Positions 29,390-39,644 are shown, counted from the first letter of the stretch. The stretch: DNA of 64,000 bases from Kosakonia sacchari SP1 (GCF_000300455.3 NZ_CP007215.2:620001-684000); one strand, 5' to 3'. Numbers and translations are program-made. The notes: generated by a model from the letters alone, not told the origin.

Positions 29390-30058
29390 TTAGCCGCCCA
29401 TTGAACGGGTGGTTGTACCGCTGGCGCTACGCTGCATGGTGCTCTGCTTCGCCACAGACTCACCAAAGCCGCCGCGCGTTACCGTGGTGGTGGTCGCCGG
29501 TTTCGGTGCCATCGCCGTTTTCGGCACGTTGATGGTACGGCCCGGCTGCGCTGCGCCGTAGCCTTTACCGGAAGCATCGGTGTATTGACCATAAGCCGGG
29601 CTTGCCGGGTTACGCGAACTGAATAGCGGCTGCTGCGCAAAACCCGCGCCGCCGCCCATCATCCGGCCCATCATGTAACCGGCCATTAGCGGCATCCAGA
29701 AGCTGCCGCTGGACTGCGCCTGAGCTTGGTTTTCCGGCGCTACGCCCGCCTGCACCGGTGCTGCCTGGCACTGACCTTCACCGAACTCGGCGACGCAATC
29801 TTCACGCGTGGCATATTTCGGTGCGGTACGCTCGGCTTCTTTCAGCGCGTTGTTGTACGCGGTGGTACATTCGGCGCTTTTCCCCGGGTTTGCTGATGAG
29901 CAATCATCCGCGTTTTGATACAGGGAAACTGTCTCGTCACTTTTTTCACAACCCGCCAGCATAAAAACGGCGGTAACCGCCAGCGCGACAGGCGTCAGAT
30001 GGCGTGCGCTCCAGCTTTTGCGGAACGTCGCGTGTTGGATGTTTTTTGTCCGTTTCAT
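29390..30058 (-). CDS. ygiB: UPF0441 outer-membrane or periplasmic lipoprotein YgiB
   Basis: 222 aa from ATG 30058 (E. coli 223); 7 extra residues in the open frame are dropped. A signal sequence ends in the lipobox MLAGC (Cys37). The body has a Cys-bearing periplasmic part and a GMMGGGAGF-type Gly/Met-rich stretch ([14 protein letters not shown]), with an Arg/Ser-rich C-terminus. Function unknown. Paired with ygiC downstream of tolC in enterobacteria. Confidence 0.92.
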   Translation of the reverse strand: MKRTKNIQHATFRKSWSARHLTPVALAVTAVFMLAGCEKSDETVSLYQNADDCSSANPGKSAECTTAYNNALKEAERTAPKYATREDCVAEFGEGQCQAAPVQAGVAPENQAQAQSSGSFWMPLMAGYMMGRMMGGGAGFAQQPLFSSRNPASPAYGQYTDASGKGYGAAQPGRTINVPKTAMAPKPATTTTVTRGGFGESVAKQSTMQRSASGTTTRSMGG

Positions 30059-30159
30059 TGTAATATTCCTGGACCCCAAAGGTATAAGTAAACGGTCAGG
30101 ATAGAGGATGCGGGGGGGAAGTTAAAGCAAGGAGGGGAGGCCTTTACGTTGCCTTACGT

Positions 30160-30185
30160 AAAAACGGGGGCTTGATGCCCCCGTT
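30160..30185 (-). terminator. Terminator after tolC
   Basis: Read leftwards ACGGGGGC, loop ATCA, GCCCCCGT, then TTTT. It separates tolC from ygiBC at least partly. Confidence 0.85.
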
Positions 30186-30200
30186 GTCAAAAAGTACTGC

Positions 30201-31631
30201 TTAACGTTTTACGCTGGTGCGTGCTGCGGCAGGTTGTGCGTTGCCGTTGAAGTTATCAACGCTGGCTGCCTGCTGTGCATTTTCCGGCGCGACGCTTTCC
30301 GGTGCGGTATCGACCGGTTTACCCAGCGTACTGTTCAGCGCCAGCAGATCCTGCTCGTTCAACGAACCCAGCGCGGATTTGATATTCAACTGGTTGATCA
30401 GATAATTGTAACGCGCGCTGGAGAGCTGCTGCTTGGCGTTATACAGCGTGGTGGTCGCATCCAGCACATCGACGATAGTACGCGTACCCACGGAGTAACC
30501 CGCTTCCATCGCATCCAGAGAACTCTGGGCAGAAACCACCGCCTGTTTGTAGGCGTTGATGCTGCTGATGGAGGCGTTCACGTTGTTAAAAGAGGAGCGC
30601 ACGGTCTGCACCACGTTGCGGTGCGCACTTTCCAGTTGCTCGCTTGCGCCAACAAAATTGTACTGCGCCTGTTTCACCTGCGAACTCACCTGGCCACCCT
30701 GATACAACGGCAGGGAGAAGCTCAGACCCACTTTGTTCTGACCGGCGTCAACATCCGGGTTTTGCGCGCTTTTGGAACCGCTGTAAGAGGTGTTAGAGAC
30801 ACCTGTTGAGGCGGTTAAATTCAGTGTTGGCAAATGACCATCTTGCGCCTGGCGAATTTGCTCGCGCGCCAGATCCTGGCTCAGACGCGCCTGCAGCAGC
30901 GTCAGGTTACGGTTTTCCGCTTCCTTCAGCAGCGCATTAACGGCTTGCGGTTTATCAGTCTTGAAGTTGTCGACGTTCAGCGAGGCCAGTTGCGGGTAGT
31001 AATTACCGGTGACCTGACGCAGCGCTTCCACCATGTTGTCGAGGTTGTTGCGCGCGGTCACTTCGTTCGCCAGTACGGTGTCGTACTGCGAGCGGGCGTT
31101 TTGCACGTCGGTGATGGCGACCAGGCCAACGTTAAAGCGTTGGGTCGTTTGATCCAACTGGCGGTAGATCGACTGTTTCTGTGCCTCGGTGTAGGAAAGC
31201 GTATCAATGGCGCTCAGCACGTTGAAATAGGCGGTGGCCGTATTCAAAATCAACGTTTGCTGATCGGTCTGCCAGGTGACGTCCTGAATGCCTGCGGTTT
31301 TTTCCTGCAGCGTCAGGGCGCGCCATTTCGACATATCAAAAATGGTTTGCGTTAACTGCAAGGATGCGCTGGTGACATTCGAATTGACGCCTTTGCTGTC
31401 ACGGTAGCCATTGGAATAGTCATAATCTGCACCCAAACCAAGCTGAGGCAGTAACGGGCTACGCGCTTCGTTAATCTTTTCAAAAGCAGCATCGCGGTCA
31501 GCGGCGGATTTACGCAGATCCGGGTTGCTTAAACGCGCCTGCTGATAAACCTGTAACAGGTTTTCTGCCTGGCTCATGGCGCTGAAGCCGGTCAGGCTCA
31601 GGCCGATAAGGAGGGGGAGCAATTTCTTCAT
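30201..31631 (-). CDS. tolC: Outer-membrane efflux and type I secretion channel TolC
   Basis: 476 aa from ATG 31631 (E. coli 493). The signal peptide is MKKLLPLLIGLSLTGFSAMS ending QA. Two repeats, each with a beta segment and long helices, make the trimeric tunnel: ENLLQVYQQARLSNPDLRKS, SLQLTQTIFDMSKW, and LVAITDVQNARSQYDTVLAN in the first, PLYQGGQVSSQVKQAQ and TRTIVDVLDATTTLYNA in the second. The tail after SLNEQDLLALN is shorter and different from E. coli. It serves AcrAB-type pumps. In E. coli the promoter answers to MarA/SoxS/Rob. Confidence 0.96.
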   Translation of the reverse strand: MKKLLPLLIGLSLTGFSAMSQAENLLQVYQQARLSNPDLRKSAADRDAAFEKINEARSPLLPQLGLGADYDYSNGYRDSKGVNSNVTSASLQLTQTIFDMSKWRALTLQEKTAGIQDVTWQTDQQTLILNTATAYFNVLSAIDTLSYTEAQKQSIYRQLDQTTQRFNVGLVAITDVQNARSQYDTVLANEVTARNNLDNMVEALRQVTGNYYPQLASLNVDNFKTDKPQAVNALLKEAENRNLTLLQARLSQDLAREQIRQAQDGHLPTLNLTASTGVSNTSYSGSKSAQNPDVDAGQNKVGLSFSLPLYQGGQVSSQVKQAQYNFVGASEQLESAHRNVVQTVRSSFNNVNASISSINAYKQAVVSAQSSLDAMEAGYSVGTRTIVDVLDATTTLYNAKQQLSSARYNYLINQLNIKSALGSLNEQDLLALNSTLGKPVDTAPESVAPENAQQAASVDNFNGNAQPAAARTSVKR

Positions 31632-31837
31632 TTGCATTCCTTGTTGTGAAGCAGTATTAGCGCTGGTCTAAATTAGAAAAAATAATCGCCGATTCTACCA
31701 GATAGTGGCACCGCTTAAGCTTGGCGTAACGTGCCATCGGCGTAAATATGCATCAATCTATCACATAGCACTTGAAACGATAGCTATACAGGCTTGAAAT
31801 CTACTGTTTTGTCATTATTTCAAAAGAGATGCCGCTC

Positions 31838-32470
31838 ATGAGTAAGCCAGTAACATCCGCAGTGACTTTCACAAAAAACGATGTAGAAATTATTGCACGG
31901 GAAACACTCTATAGCGGTTTTTTTTCGCTCGATCTATACCGCTTCCGCCACCGTTTATTCAATGGCGAAATGAGCGGTGAAGTTCGCCGTGAAATTTTTG
32001 AACGCGGTCATGCCGCAGTCTTGCTACCCTTTGACCCAGTGCGCGACGAAGTTGTGTTGATCGAACAGATCCGCATCGCGGCGTTTGATACCAGTGAAAC
32101 CCCATGGTTACTCGAAATGGTGGCCGGCATGATTGAAGAGGGCGAAAGCGATGAAGATGTTGTGCGTCGCGAAGCCATCGAAGAGGCCGGTCTGCACGTT
32201 GGTCGTGTGAAAAGAATGTTGAGTTATTTGGCAAGCCCCGGCGGCACCAGTGAGCGTTCCGCCGTGTTGGTGGGCGAAGTGGATGCCACGCAGGCCTCGG
32301 GTATTCATGGTCTGGTGGATGAAAACGAAGATATTCGTGTTCATGTGGTGAGCCGGGAACAGGCTTACCAGTGGGTAGAAGAGGGGAAAATCGACAACGC
32401 AGCGTCTGTCATTGCCCTGCAATGGCTGCAACTGCATCATGAGAGCTTACGAAACGAGTGGAAAAAATGA
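31838..32470 (+). CDS. nudF: ADP-ribose pyrophosphatase (Nudix)
   Basis: 210 aa from ATG 31838 (AAGAG 10 nt upstream); another ATG three codons earlier is too close to that site. The Nudix box is [20 protein letters not shown] followed by AG. It hydrolyses ADP-ribose to AMP and ribose 5-phosphate. Its stop overlaps the yqiB start (ATGA), opening the nudF-yqiB-cpdA-yqiA-parE cluster. Confidence 0.95.
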   Translation: MSKPVTSAVTFTKNDVEIIARETLYSGFFSLDLYRFRHRLFNGEMSGEVRREIFERGHAAVLLPFDPVRDEVVLIEQIRIAAFDTSETPWLLEMVAGMIEEGESDEDVVRREAIEEAGLHVGRVKRMLSYLASPGGTSERSAVLVGEVDATQASGIHGLVDENEDIRVHVVSREQAYQWVEEGKIDNAASVIALQWLQLHHESLRNEWKK

Positions 32471-32889
32471 AGCGTTATACACCTGACTTCCCAGAAATGA
32501 TGCGCCTGTGCGAAACCAATTTCGCCCAGTTGCGCCGCTTGCTGCCGCGTAATGACGTAGCGGGCGAAACGGTGAGCTATCAGGTGACCAACGCGCAGTA
32601 CCGGTTAACGATAGTCGAGTCCACCCGCTACACCACGCTTGTGGAAATTGAGCAGACCGCGCCATCGATTAGTTACTGGAGCTTGCCGTCAATGACGGTG
32701 CGCCTTTATCACGACGCGATGGTGGCTGAAGTGTGTTCGAGTCAGCAGATCTTTCGTTTCAAAGCGCGTTATGATTATCCGAATAAAAAGTTGCATCAAC
32801 GCGACGAAAAGCATCAAATTAACCAGTTTCTGGCCGATTGGCTGCGTTACTGTTTAGCACATGGAGCAATGGCGATTCCGGTTTGTTAG
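32467..32889 (+). CDS. yqiB: DUF1249 protein YqiB
   Basis: 140 aa, equal to E. coli, [18 protein letters not shown]. The start overlaps nudF by 4 bp, which supports this ATG over one 9 bp upstream. Soluble, function unknown; conserved in the same operon across enterobacteria. Confidence 0.93.
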   Translation: MKRYTPDFPEMMRLCETNFAQLRRLLPRNDVAGETVSYQVTNAQYRLTIVESTRYTTLVEIEQTAPSISYWSLPSMTVRLYHDAMVAEVCSSQQIFRFKARYDYPNKKLHQRDEKHQINQFLADWLRYCLAHGAMAIPVC

Positions 32890-32913
32890 CGTCGTGAAAC
32901 CTAAGGACACCAT

Positions 32914-33741
32914 TTGGAAAGCCTGTTAAACCTCTCTCTGGCGGGTGAGCCCAGAGTGAGGGTATTACAAATAACTGATTCTCACCTGTTTGCCGAAAAG
33001 CATGAAACGTTGTTAGGGGTGAATACCTGGGAAAGCTATCAGGCGGTACTGGAAGCTATCCGCTCTCAGCAGCGTGAATGCGATCTTATTGTCGCCACCG
33101 GCGACCTGGCACAGGACCATACCGCTGCGGCTTATCAGCTTTTCGCTGATGGTATCGCAAGCTTTGACGCGCCTTGCGTTTGGCTGCCGGGTAACCACGA
33201 TTTCCAGCCCGCCATGTACAGCGCGCTACAGGATGCGGGGATCTCGCCGGCGAAACGCGTTTTTATTGGCGATCATTGGCAAATTCTGTTGCTGGACAGC
33301 CAGGTCTTTGGCGTACCGCACGGTGAATTGAGCGAGTTCCAGCTCGACTGGCTGGAGAAGAAACTCACCGACAGCCCGCAGCGCCACACCTTATTGCTGC
33401 TCCATCACCATCCACTCCCTTCCGGCTGCAGTTGGCTCGATCAACACAGCCTGCGTAACGCTGGTGAGCTGGATAACGTGTTACAGCGTTTTCCGCAGGT
33501 GCGGTATCTGTTGTGCGGGCATATTCACCAGGAGCTGGATCTCGACTGGAACGGCCGCCGTCTGCTGGCGACGCCATCAACCTGCGTCCAGTTTAAACCG
33601 CACTGCGCCAACTTCACGCTTGATACCATCGCGCCCGGCTGGCGCTGGCTGGATCTCTACCCGGACGGAACGTTGCACACAGAAGTTTGCCGTCTGGAAA
33701 GCACCCAGTTCAGGCCGGATACCGCTTCAGAAGGTTACTGA
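32914..33741 (+). CDS. cpdA: 3',5'-cyclic-AMP phosphodiesterase, TTG start
   Basis: 275 aa. Class III phosphodiesterase with the metallophosphoesterase motifs: Asp22/His24 (ITDSHLF), GDLAQD, GNHDF, and the His cluster [10 protein letters not shown] then CGHIHQELD. It lowers cAMP and so tunes CRP regulation. The start codon is TTG at 32914 ([12 protein letters not shown]); the E. coli gene also uses TTG, which suggests deliberately limited translation. AAGGA lies 9 nt upstream. Confidence 0.95.
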   Translation: MESLLNLSLAGEPRVRVLQITDSHLFAEKHETLLGVNTWESYQAVLEAIRSQQRECDLIVATGDLAQDHTAAAYQLFADGIASFDAPCVWLPGNHDFQPAMYSALQDAGISPAKRVFIGDHWQILLLDSQVFGVPHGELSEFQLDWLEKKLTDSPQRHTLLLLHHHPLPSGCSWLDQHSLRNAGELDNVLQRFPQVRYLLCGHIHQELDLDWNGRRLLATPSTCVQFKPHCANFTLDTIAPGWRWLDLYPDGTLHTEVCRLESTQFRPDTASEGY

Positions 33742-34316
33742 TGTCCACGCTTCTTTATCTGCACGGGTTTAACAGTTCGCCGCGTTCCGCTAAGGCGACG
33801 CTGCTTTCGCAGTGGCTGGCGCAGCATCACCCGGAGATCAACGTGATTGTGCCGCAACTACCGCCTTACCCCGCTGCGGCGGCAGAATTGCTGGAGTCAC
33901 TGGTGCTGGCGCAGGGCGGAAAACAGCTCGGTATTGTCGGTTCTTCGCTCGGGGGCTATTACGCCACCTGGCTTTCGCAATGTTTCATGTTACCTGCGGT
34001 GGTGGTGAATCCTGCGGTGCGACCATTTGAATTGCTGGCAGATTATCTCGGGCATAACGAGAACCCCTACACAGGGCAGCAATATGTGCTAGAGTCTCGC
34101 CATATTTACGAGCTCAAAGTGATGCAAGTTGACCCGCTCGAAGCGCCGGATTTAATCTGGCTGCTACAACAAACCGGGGACGAAGTGCTGGATTACCGCC
34201 AGGCGGTGGCATATTACGATGCCTGCCGTCAGACAGTGGAAGAGGGCGGAAACCATGCCTTTGTGGGCTTTGAGAATCATTTCACACAGATTATCGATTT
34301 CCTTGGGCTGCATTGA
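33741..34316 (+). CDS. yqiA: Alpha/beta-hydrolase esterase YqiA
   Basis: 191 aa from ATG 33741, overlapping the cpdA stop by one base (TGATG). UPF0227 family. The oxyanion strand is [11 protein letters not shown], and the nucleophile elbow is GSSLGGYYA; the His of the triad is likely in [10 protein letters not shown]. coli YqiA has esterase activity on short acyl-CoA or esters in vitro. Confidence 0.93.
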   Translation: MSTLLYLHGFNSSPRSAKATLLSQWLAQHHPEINVIVPQLPPYPAAAAELLESLVLAQGGKQLGIVGSSLGGYYATWLSQCFMLPAVVVNPAVRPFELLADYLGHNENPYTGQQYVLESRHIYELKVMQVDPLEAPDLIWLLQQTGDEVLDYRQAVAYYDACRQTVEEGGNHAFVGFENHFTQIIDFLGLH

Positions 34317-34357
34317 GCCATCAGGGAAACGATGCGGTCACTATCTACGAACAAACC

Positions 34358-36250
34358 ATGACGCAATCCTATAACGCTGATGCCATAGAGGTACTCACCG
34401 GGCTTGAGCCGGTTCGCCGCCGTCCGGGGATGTACACCGATACCACGCGCCCTAACCACCTGGGCCAGGAAGTTATTGATAACAGCGTCGATGAAGCGCT
34501 GGCCGGCCACGCTAAGCGCGTGGACGTGATCCTGCACGCCGATCAGTCGCTGGAAGTTATCGATGACGGGCGCGGTATGCCGGTGGATATCCACCCGGAA
34601 GAGGGTGTTCCGGCCGTTGAGCTGATCCTCTGTCGCCTGCACGCGGGCGGTAAATTCTCCAATAAAAACTACCAGTTCTCTGGTGGTTTGCACGGCGTTG
34701 GTATCTCGGTGGTTAACGCCTTGTCCCGCCGCGTGGAAGTGACCGTCAAGCGTGACGGCCAGGTCTATAGCATCGCGTTTGAAAACGGTGAAAAAGTGCA
34801 GGACCTGCAAGTGATCGGCACCTGCGGTAAACGCAATACCGGCACCAGCGTGCATTTCTGGCCGGATGAATCCTTCTTTGATAGCCCGCGTTTTTCCGTT
34901 TCCCGTTTGACGCATCTGCTGAAAGCCAAAGCCGTGCTTTGCCCGGGCGTTGAGATCACCTTTAAAGATGAGGTGAACAACGCCGAGCAGCGCTGGTGCT
35001 ACCAGGACGGCCTGAACGATTATTTGTGCGAAGCGGTAAATGGCCTGCCGACGCTGCCGGAGAAGCCGTTTATCGGCAATTTCTCTGCTGAAACGGAAGC
35101 GGTAGATTGGGCCCTGCTGTGGCTGCCGGAAGGCGGTGAGCTGCTGACGGAAAGCTATGTCAACCTGATCCCCACCATGCAAGGCGGCACGCACGTTAAC
35201 GGCCTGCGTCAGGGGTTGCTGGACGCGATGCGCGAATTCTGCGAATACCGCAATATTCTGCCGCGCGGCGTGAAGCTGTCGGCGGAAGATATCTGGGATC
35301 GTTGCGCTTATGTACTGTCGGTGAAGATGCAGGATCCGCAGTTCGCCGGGCAGACCAAAGAGCGATTATCTTCTCGTCAGTGCGCCGCATTTGTTTCTGG
35401 CGTGGTGAAAGACGCATTCAGCCTGTGGCTGAACCAAAATATTCAAACGGCGGAACTGCTGGCGGAGATGGCCATCTCCAGCGCCCAGCGGCGTATGCGG
35501 GCCGCCAAAAAAGTGGTGCGCAAAAAACTGACCAGCGGCCCGGCGCTGCCTGGCAAACTGGCGGATTGTACCGCGCAGGATCTGAGCCGCACCGAACTGT
35601 TCCTCGTGGAAGGTGACTCTGCGGGCGGCTCCGCGAAACAGGCGCGCGATCGTGAATACCAGGCGATCATGCCGCTAAAAGGCAAGATCCTGAACACCTG
35701 GGAAGTCTCTTCCGATGAAGTGCTGGCCTCGCAGGAAGTGCACGATATTTCGGTGGCGATCGGTATCGATCCAGACAGTGACGATCTGAGCCAACTGCGT
35801 TACGGCAAGATCTGTATTCTCGCGGATGCGGATTCCGATGGCTTGCACATCGCCACATTGCTGTGCGCATTGTTTGTGAAGCACTTCCGCGCGCTGGTGA
35901 AAAACGGCCACGTTCATGTGGCGCTGCCGCCGCTGTACCGTATCGACCTCGGTAAAGAGGTTTATTACGCGCTCACGGAAGAGGAAAAAACCGGTGTGCT
36001 GGAGCAGTTAAAACGCAAAAAAGGCAAACCGAACGTGCAGCGCTTTAAAGGGCTGGGCGAAATGAACCCGATGCAGTTGCGCGAAACCACGCTTGATCCG
36101 AATACCCGCCGCCTTGTGCAACTGGTGATCAGCGATGAAGACGAGCAGCAGACCAACGCGATGATGGATATGTTGTTGGCGAAGAAGCGTTCAGAAGATC
36201 GCCGCAACTGGCTACAAGAAAAAGGCGACATGGCGGATATTGAAGCCTGA
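34358..36250 (+). CDS. parE: DNA topoisomerase IV subunit B
   Basis: 630 aa from ATG 34358 (E. coli 630). The frame is open 45 bp earlier but that part overlaps yqiA. GHKL ATPase motifs: NSVDEALAGHAKRV, DDGRGMPVD, and GGLHGVGISVVNAL. The TOPRIM part has EGDSAGGSAKQARD and ADADSDGLH. ParE with ParC decatenates daughter chromosomes. The residues around EGDSAGGSA look wild type for quinolone response. Last gene of the nudF cluster. Confidence 0.97.
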   Translation: MTQSYNADAIEVLTGLEPVRRRPGMYTDTTRPNHLGQEVIDNSVDEALAGHAKRVDVILHADQSLEVIDDGRGMPVDIHPEEGVPAVELILCRLHAGGKFSNKNYQFSGGLHGVGISVVNALSRRVEVTVKRDGQVYSIAFENGEKVQDLQVIGTCGKRNTGTSVHFWPDESFFDSPRFSVSRLTHLLKAKAVLCPGVEITFKDEVNNAEQRWCYQDGLNDYLCEAVNGLPTLPEKPFIGNFSAETEAVDWALLWLPEGGELLTESYVNLIPTMQGGTHVNGLRQGLLDAMREFCEYRNILPRGVKLSAEDIWDRCAYVLSVKMQDPQFAGQTKERLSSRQCAAFVSGVVKDAFSLWLNQNIQTAELLAEMAISSAQRRMRAAKKVVRKKLTSGPALPGKLADCTAQDLSRTELFLVEGDSAGGSAKQARDREYQAIMPLKGKILNTWEVSSDEVLASQEVHDISVAIGIDPDSDDLSQLRYGKICILADADSDGLHIATLLCALFVKHFRALVKNGHVHVALPPLYRIDLGKEVYYALTEEEKTGVLEQLKRKKGKPNVQRFKGLGEMNPMQLRETTLDPNTRRLVQLVISDEDEQQTNAMMDMLLAKKRSEDRRNWLQEKGDMADIEA

Positions 36251-36331
36251 TACAGTCCGAAAGGCTTACCCGGCTAGCGAATGCGCGGGCCGGGTAAGTA
36301 AGCAGAGTGCGCAACGCAGCCACTTTCACCA

Positions 36332-36661
36332 TCAGTTCAGTTTGGGATAGTTGCTCTTCTCGTAGCGATAGATATTGACCAGTGCGCGGCCGCAGTTCGG
36401 ACTGCCGTGGCGCAACCCGTCTGACAGGGCGCTTTTCAACTGTGGCAGTTTCATCAACTCTTGCTGAATAAGTTGCGGCAAGATGTCGTTGAACTGATTC
36501 ACCGCTTCGTTAAATCCGCTCTGAACCCCGACGGCTAAACCGTCTTTAAACCCGTCCAGATACGAACCTCCTCCGCCACCTCCAGCGTTTTGCGAGCCTG
36601 ACAGCCACTCGCCTTCCTGCGCCGTCATCTGCGGCAGATTGCTTTTTGCTTTATCGGGCAT
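36332..36661 (-). CDS. Unrecognised small protein with Gly-rich linker
   Basis: 109 aa, soluble, no signal peptide. A Ser/Gln-rich N-terminus leads to a run of six glycines (residues 28-33) and then an amphipathic helical part (YLDGFKDGLAVGVQSGFNEA, IPQLIQQ-like LPQLIQQELMKLPQLKSAL), ending in a basic, Tyr-bearing tail. AGGAGG lies 6 nt before the ATG (very strong). It is divergent from the 582-aa gene and the two form an isolated pair between parE and the AraC locus. I do not recognise the family. Confidence 0.65.
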   Translation of the reverse strand: MPDKAKSNLPQMTAQEGEWLSGSQNAGGGGGGSYLDGFKDGLAVGVQSGFNEAVNQFNDILPQLIQQELMKLPQLKSALSDGLRHGSPNCGRALVNIYRYEKSNYPKLN

Positions 36662-36856
36662 AAGTCCTCCTTTTCATGTACATAGATGGTTACGCTGGCG
36701 CTACAATTAGCCAGCGCTGCCAATGTATCCCGCTGAAAAAGGGCCTGGCATACCGCAGGAAATTATTTTTTCAGTATTGTTATTTATCTTTAAGTGTGTT
36801 AGTTGCGCGGTGATTGGCTGATCGATCCCGGCGCTACCTTTGCGGAGGCTTATGAC

Positions 36857-38605
36857 GTGGTAATCGACATCCAGGAAAGAATTACGAAAATCTTCGAAAC
36901 CGGCATCTATTACCACGCGGCGCTGCAAAAATATAAAAGTCAGGTTGAGGGTATTGATTACCTGGAAAAAATGGTTATGCAGAGTTCCATTCCCGCAAAG
37001 ACGGATTTATGGAATGCGATCAATTTATATTTGATTGAGCATCATCCGTATAAGGCGCAACAAATCTATTTTGTCCTTGCAGGAAAAGCCGCGCATACGG
37101 ATATTCCGCGTTATGTCAGGATGATGAAGTTGGATAGGAACCTCGTTCTGTCATTAGATATTTTATCCGAAGCATTCAGAAATAAATTAAGTGCCGAATC
37201 ACTGCTGGAAAACTATTTTTCCGTGCACCATCTGACAAAAGGCTTTACGGTTTTTGATGAGCAAGCACTCGCAGACATATTGCAAAAGCTGCGTCCGCTG
37301 GAGTTAATTCGTAAGAATAATCTACTGTTCTGTAATCGTATCTCGTGTCAAATAGACAAACAGAGCGGTTATATTTCTGTTTATTACGATGACAAGAAAA
37401 CCTCTTTCCGCCAGGCGTTGAAATGGGCTGTGGCCGTTGTCGGCAAGCAAGATGGTCTGACAACGCTGAGTGAAGGAAAAACCGCGTTAACTCTTAAAAG
37501 TTGCGCAGGTATCCTCGCGGCATTTGCTTTTGAGAGCCAACGAAAAACACTCGGCATTGGCAAACAGCAGTTTTTTAAGCAATTATGTGATAAATACCCT
37601 TATGAAACCGAAGTGGGGTTTGCCGATACGCGCTTTATTACTCGCGCGCAAGAGAAGATTGATGAGATAAAGAACGTTATTACTCAGTTCTATGAAATCA
37701 ATAAAGAAGATAAAGCGCGTGAGGTATTTTCATTTTCTGAACAGCCCCAAATTGAGTCGCTGGATAATGTCGATCCGCACACCAGACTCAAAAGTGCCTT
37801 ATCAATTTATGTGAATTATCATGCCTGGTTTTTGGCAGACCCTGAATTATTTCGCGCGTTGTATACTATACGAACTGCTATTGATACGGATTTGCAAGGC
37901 TGCAAAAGAAATGAAGCACAAAGAAACTCTGATTTATTATCGATTCTTAATGGTATGAATATTTTTGATGATCCTGATGTCGCAGCGATTAAACAAAAAT
38001 ATGCTGCCGTACTTGAAAAGCTAAATGAACTGTCGCCGGGCTTTAAAAGCTGGGGATATTTTTTCTGTGAAGATTTTGTTCCCTCGCTTCCGGGCACTAT
38101 TGTCCTATTTTCGCAGCTGAAAAAATCCTGCGGCGATGATTTTTCTCAGCTTACGCATGCTGATATCTCACCTGAAAAAATTCATATCGATCTGAAAAAG
38201 GCGATAGTCATAAATATGCTTTTGCCCCAGCAAAATATGTTTACTGCTGCGGGTTATGGTGCCGGGAACCCGGCGAAAATCGTGCCACATAACAATAAAG
38301 AGGATGTCGTGGGCAATATTCAGGCCGCGCTCGATCTTTTTGATGGCCACTTACTGCGCCACTATCTTTCCCATGTCACGCTGGATAATAAACTGAAAAA
38401 ACTCGAAGAGTTGTTATGGGGTATGCATTACCACTATGAGAAGGCGTGGGGGGCAGTAAAAATCACCGATGATAAATGCCTGCAGCAAATCGATGCGTGG
38501 TATGACGAACCGGTTTCTGTAAGCCGTTTTCAACAGGGGAAAAAATCGGCCAGGGAATTGATTAATAGCTTTATGTTGCCGATGAAAAATGCAGGTGGGC
38601 ACTAA
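36857..38605 (+). CDS. Unrecognised 582-aa protein, AT-rich
   Basis: I place the start at GTG 36857 (GGAGG 8 nt upstream, MVIDIQERITKIFETGIYY); an in-frame TTG at 36803 lacks a ribosome site. Predicted soluble and mainly helical, no membrane segment or signal peptide. Visible stretches: WAVAVVGKQDGLTTLSEGKT, a possible repeat of mixed charged helices, and a C-terminal part with NMLLPQQNMFTAAGYGAGNP. I cannot assign a domain. One 60-base line (37141-37200) is 35% G+C, clearly below the neighbouring core genes, which suggests horizontal transfer. It is divergent from the 109-aa gene and convergent with the AraC regulator gene. Confidence 0.75.
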   Translation: MVIDIQERITKIFETGIYYHAALQKYKSQVEGIDYLEKMVMQSSIPAKTDLWNAINLYLIEHHPYKAQQIYFVLAGKAAHTDIPRYVRMMKLDRNLVLSLDILSEAFRNKLSAESLLENYFSVHHLTKGFTVFDEQALADILQKLRPLELIRKNNLLFCNRISCQIDKQSGYISVYYDDKKTSFRQALKWAVAVVGKQDGLTTLSEGKTALTLKSCAGILAAFAFESQRKTLGIGKQQFFKQLCDKYPYETEVGFADTRFITRAQEKIDEIKNVITQFYEINKEDKAREVFSFSEQPQIESLDNVDPHTRLKSALSIYVNYHAWFLADPELFRALYTIRTAIDTDLQGCKRNEAQRNSDLLSILNGMNIFDDPDVAAIKQKYAAVLEKLNELSPGFKSWGYFFCEDFVPSLPGTIVLFSQLKKSCGDDFSQLTHADISPEKIHIDLKKAIVINMLLPQQNMFTAAGYGAGNPAKIVPHNNKEDVVGNIQAALDLFDGHLLRHYLSHVTLDNKLKKLEELLWGMHYHYEKAWGAVKITDDKCLQQIDAWYDEPVSVSRFQQGKKSARELINSFMLPMKNAGGH

Positions 38606-38615
38606 GCATGAGCAT

Positions 38616-39479
38616 CTATGCCTCAGCAGAAGTAGCGCGATTTTTCCGGTATTGCAGCGGCGTTTCGCCAATGCCTTTCTTAAACGCGCTGATAAAGTAA
38701 GTGACATCGGAGAAGCCCACTTCGCTGGCAATATGATGAATAGCCAGCGCACTATGCAGTAGTAAGTCGCACGCTTTGCGCAAGCGCAAAGTGTTCAGAT
38801 ACTGGTGAATAGGTTCGCCGGTCTCAAAATGGAAACGGCGCGAGACATAGCTACGGGATTTTCCCAACTCCTGCGCCAGCCGCGCAAGACTGAATTTCTG
38901 CCGGTAATTCTCCTCCAGCCAGAACATTACGGGTGTGGCAATTCCGTTATGTTCATCCGGCAATTTCTGCTTATCTTCTGGCAACATACTTAACAGACTA
39001 AGCAACAAACAGGCGACTTGTTCGCCATTCAAACTGTGGTTCTCGGCAAGCCTCGCATAGCTGCTAAACAGGTGGTCGATATGCGAGTGAATAGCCGCGA
39101 CATCCATCACCACCGCCGCGCCACCGCGTAAAGCGAGATGCTGCAAACGCTGGTGATTGTGCGGGAACGCGCGCAGGTTTTGCAGCACGGCATGATGATC
39201 AACGTGAATAATGGTGCGTCGATAAATGGCCTGCGCTTGCTCATCCACCATCACTTTATGGATGGTGAAAGGCGGAAAGAAAAAGAGTCGCCCGGGCCGC
39301 ATGGTGTACTGGCGGTTATCAACCATCACCACGCCAAACCCCTCTTCAACGTACAGCACCTCCAGACACTGGTGCCAGTGGTGATAACGCACGGTATTGG
39401 CGAACAGGCGGCTAAACGACACCACCGCATCGTTTAAGGTGATCAATTCAAGACGTTCGTTCTGTAATGGTGTCGTCAT
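38616..39479 (-). CDS. AraC-family transcriptional regulator of the uronide locus
   Basis: About 287 aa from ATG 39479 (two more in-frame ATGs at 39491 and 39515 are possible; none has a strong ribosome site). The N-terminus is a cupin sensor: HHWHQCLEVLYVEEGFGVVM, RPGRLFFFPPFTIHKV. The C-terminus has the two helix-turn-helix motifs, FSLARLAQELGKSRSYVSR and IHHIASEVGFSDVTYFISAF, with the AraC signature ending in PLQYRK. Divergent from the DUF2264 gene, so it most likely activates that operon in response to an uptake product. Confidence 0.9.
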   Translation of the reverse strand: MTTPLQNERLELITLNDAVVSFSRLFANTVRYHHWHQCLEVLYVEEGFGVVMVDNRQYTMRPGRLFFFPPFTIHKVMVDEQAQAIYRRTIIHVDHHAVLQNLRAFPHNHQRLQHLALRGGAAVVMDVAAIHSHIDHLFSSYARLAENHSLNGEQVACLLLSLLSMLPEDKQKLPDEHNGIATPVMFWLEENYRQKFSLARLAQELGKSRSYVSRRFHFETGEPIHQYLNTLRLRKACDLLLHSALAIHHIASEVGFSDVTYFISAFKKGIGETPLQYRKNRATSAEA

Positions 39480-39569
39480 AGTGCAACCCATCTCAATTTT
39501 TACCCCGCAAGGCACATTTATAAACCACGGTTTTAAATTTTCTCAACAGTGGGTTCAGGCAAAGCGTGC

Positions 39570-39591
39570 CGATGTGACAGAGCTAACATTT
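39570..39591 (+). promoter_or_regulatory. CRP-like site upstream of the DUF2264 operon
   Basis: TGTGA at 39573-39577, 6-nt spacer, TAACA at 39584-39588, against consensus TGTGA-N6-TCACA (one mismatch). It is 57 bp before the ATG and between divergent starts. cAMP-CRP activation would suit a carbohydrate locus. Confidence 0.5.
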
Positions 39592-39644
39592 CCAGCGGTT
39601 GTTCATTAACTATCCTTCAGCCACACCATGAGGGAGAGAACGCT

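Noticed and set aside
34277-35194. 305-codon frame antisense to parE
   Set aside because: Shadow of the conserved parE coding sequence; its predicted protein has no order or start signal.
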